Assembly (NCBI RefSeq): GCF_009467825.1
Contig: NZ_WIOK01000023.1
Span: forward strand, 27,763 to 91,762
From: Cyclobacterium xiamenense
Lineage (GTDB): Bacteria; Bacteroidota; Bacteroidia; Cytophagales; Cyclobacteriaceae
Direction: 5' to 3'
DNA length: 64,000 nucleotides
Shown here: one piece after another, positions 63,388 through 64,000 of the stretch
How the letters are laid out: every line of letters begins with the position of its first letter
How positions within the stretch are numbered: position 1 is the stretch's first letter
Made by a program: the position numbers and the translations under genes
Notes under the pieces: generated by a model
What the model saw: the letters and a program-made list of their open reading frames with translations, nothing else
Told to the model about the DNA's origin: nothing
Databases searched by the model: none

Positions 63388-64000
63388 TTATTTCAGGTAA
63401 AGGATGTTGGCCACGGGGCGCTCGCCCTCCGGATCAAAAGCCCGGTTATCGGAGGGGTGGTTGACCAGTCCGGTTTTTGTCGCTTCGTTGACAAACAGGC
63501 TGCTGCTTCCTCCGCCGTCCAGGTTCATAGCGTCCGATGCTCCCAGCCAGCGCAGGACCTTTGCGAGTTCATTTAGCCGCATTCCTTGTGCCAGGGCGTT
63601 TCTACCATCCACCACCAGAAGCAGGAGTTTTTTATCGCCTGTTAGTGCGACCGCGCTGCGGGGATGGCGGTTGTCATTGAACGAATTTTTCCGAAGGTCA
63701 ATTGCTGTTCCTTGCTGGAGTAAAAGCGGGCCCGAAAGCAGCACATTTGGAAAAGCGCTATTTTGGTAGTCAAGCCCTTCGGTAGGCAGGATGGCGATGG
63801 ATTTTTTTGAAAGCACTAGCAGGGCATTCGCCCGGTCGGTTTTTACCCGGGTGTTGTTGATGACCGTTCCCTTCACCTTGATGTAGTCGACGGCTCCTCC
63901 GTTTTTCATATCGAAGAAGCCCCCGTTGATTGCAACGATGGCCTGATTTTCAGCGGCGAATTGGCTGGTTTTTTTCAGTTGGCTAGCGTCTGCCGCGAGT
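63388..64000 (-). CDS. Phosphodiester glycosidase family protein (NAGPA domain), 5' part missing
   Basis: The frame runs to the window edge; about 204 residues of the C-terminal part are visible. AIVAINGGFFDMKNGGAVDYIKVKG is the classic NAGPA (N-acetylglucosamine-1-phosphodiester alpha-N-acetylglucosaminidase) stretch. RSAVALTGDKKLLLLVVDGR and GASDAMNLDGGGSSSLFVNEA form the C-terminal catalytic part with Asp-Gly-Gly-Gly-Ser. These enzymes remove phosphodiester-linked sugars or act on exopolysaccharides, usually outside the cytoplasm. The start, a likely signal peptide and any upstream neighbours lie beyond the window. Confidence 0.85.
   Translation of the reverse strand, partial: LAADASQLKKTSQFAAENQAIVAINGGFFDMKNGGAVDYIKVKGTVINNTRVKTDRANALLVLSKKSIAILPTEGLDYQNSAFPNVLLSGPLLLQQGTAIDLRKNSFNDNRHPRSAVALTGDKKLLLLVVDGRNALAQGMRLNELAKVLRWLGASDAMNLDGGGSSSLFVNEATKTGLVNHPSDNRAFDPEGERPVANILYLK

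Overview
The window is chromosomal DNA from a member of the Bacteroidota, most likely order Cytophagales (a Cyclobacteriaceae-like genus would fit, but I cannot prove the family). Support comes from the SusC/SusD pair with a PKD surface lipoprotein and GH16, the mutY-ssb-gldE block divergent from HU-TPR-mS38-like peptide-rng, Bacteroidota-type promoters (TAnnTTTG at -7), many lipoprotein signals and a Y_Y_Y/LuxR one-component regulator. Base composition is close to half G+C. I found no rRNA, tRNA, CRISPR array, insertion sequence or phage gene.

Layout. 1-9.8 kb (minus strand): a truncated secreted glycoside hydrolase, an SDR/DUF2867 protein, a 1603-residue DEDDh exonuclease-RecQ-UvrD fusion, a secreted hydrolase-like protein and a macrodomain protein. 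9.8-15.2 kb: a decayed endonuclease/exonuclease/phosphatase remnant, then a GH130-GT4-GT4 operon for mannoside-type glycan metabolism. 15.4-19.9 kb: trmN6-rnhA, a secreted amidohydrolase, a PepSY membrane protein behind an iron-box-like palindrome, and a TonB C-terminal remnant. 19.9-26 kb: gltB-gltD glutamate synthase. 26.3-32.4 kb: the conserved gldE/ssb/mutY // HU/TPR/mS38-like/rng block. 32.4-38.3 kb: DUF805, coaX, a GNAT acetyltransferase, a VWA plus MoxR-like AAA pair, and a double-thioredoxin lipoprotein.

38.4-46.8 kb: an Fe(III) ABC transporter (binding protein, permease, ATPase) divergent from oxyR, with a second copy of the iron-box-like palindrome between them, followed by an M20 dipeptidase and a DsbD-like protein. 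47.2-47.7 kb: two small genes of unknown function. 47.9-58.2 kb: a compact beta-glucan (laminarin-type) utilisation locus, SusC-SusD-PKD lipoprotein-GH16, with a divergent sensor/regulator. 58.7-61.5 kb: a divergent pair of secreted DUF1593 proteins. 61.5-63.2 kb: a MerC-CobW pair behind a Zur-box-like palindrome. 63.4 kb to the end: a truncated phosphodiester glycosidase (NAGPA family).

How they work together: three sets of genes can be read from operators and layout. The iron set (PepSY protein, Fe ABC transporter) shares a palindrome close to TTAGATTTAATCTAA over the -33 region. The zinc set (MerC, CobW GTPase) has TGCAACAAAGTTGCG in the same position. The glucan locus has its own membrane-spanning regulator. 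The least conventional item is the triple nuclease/helicase fusion, which also carries an unexplained cysteine cluster.
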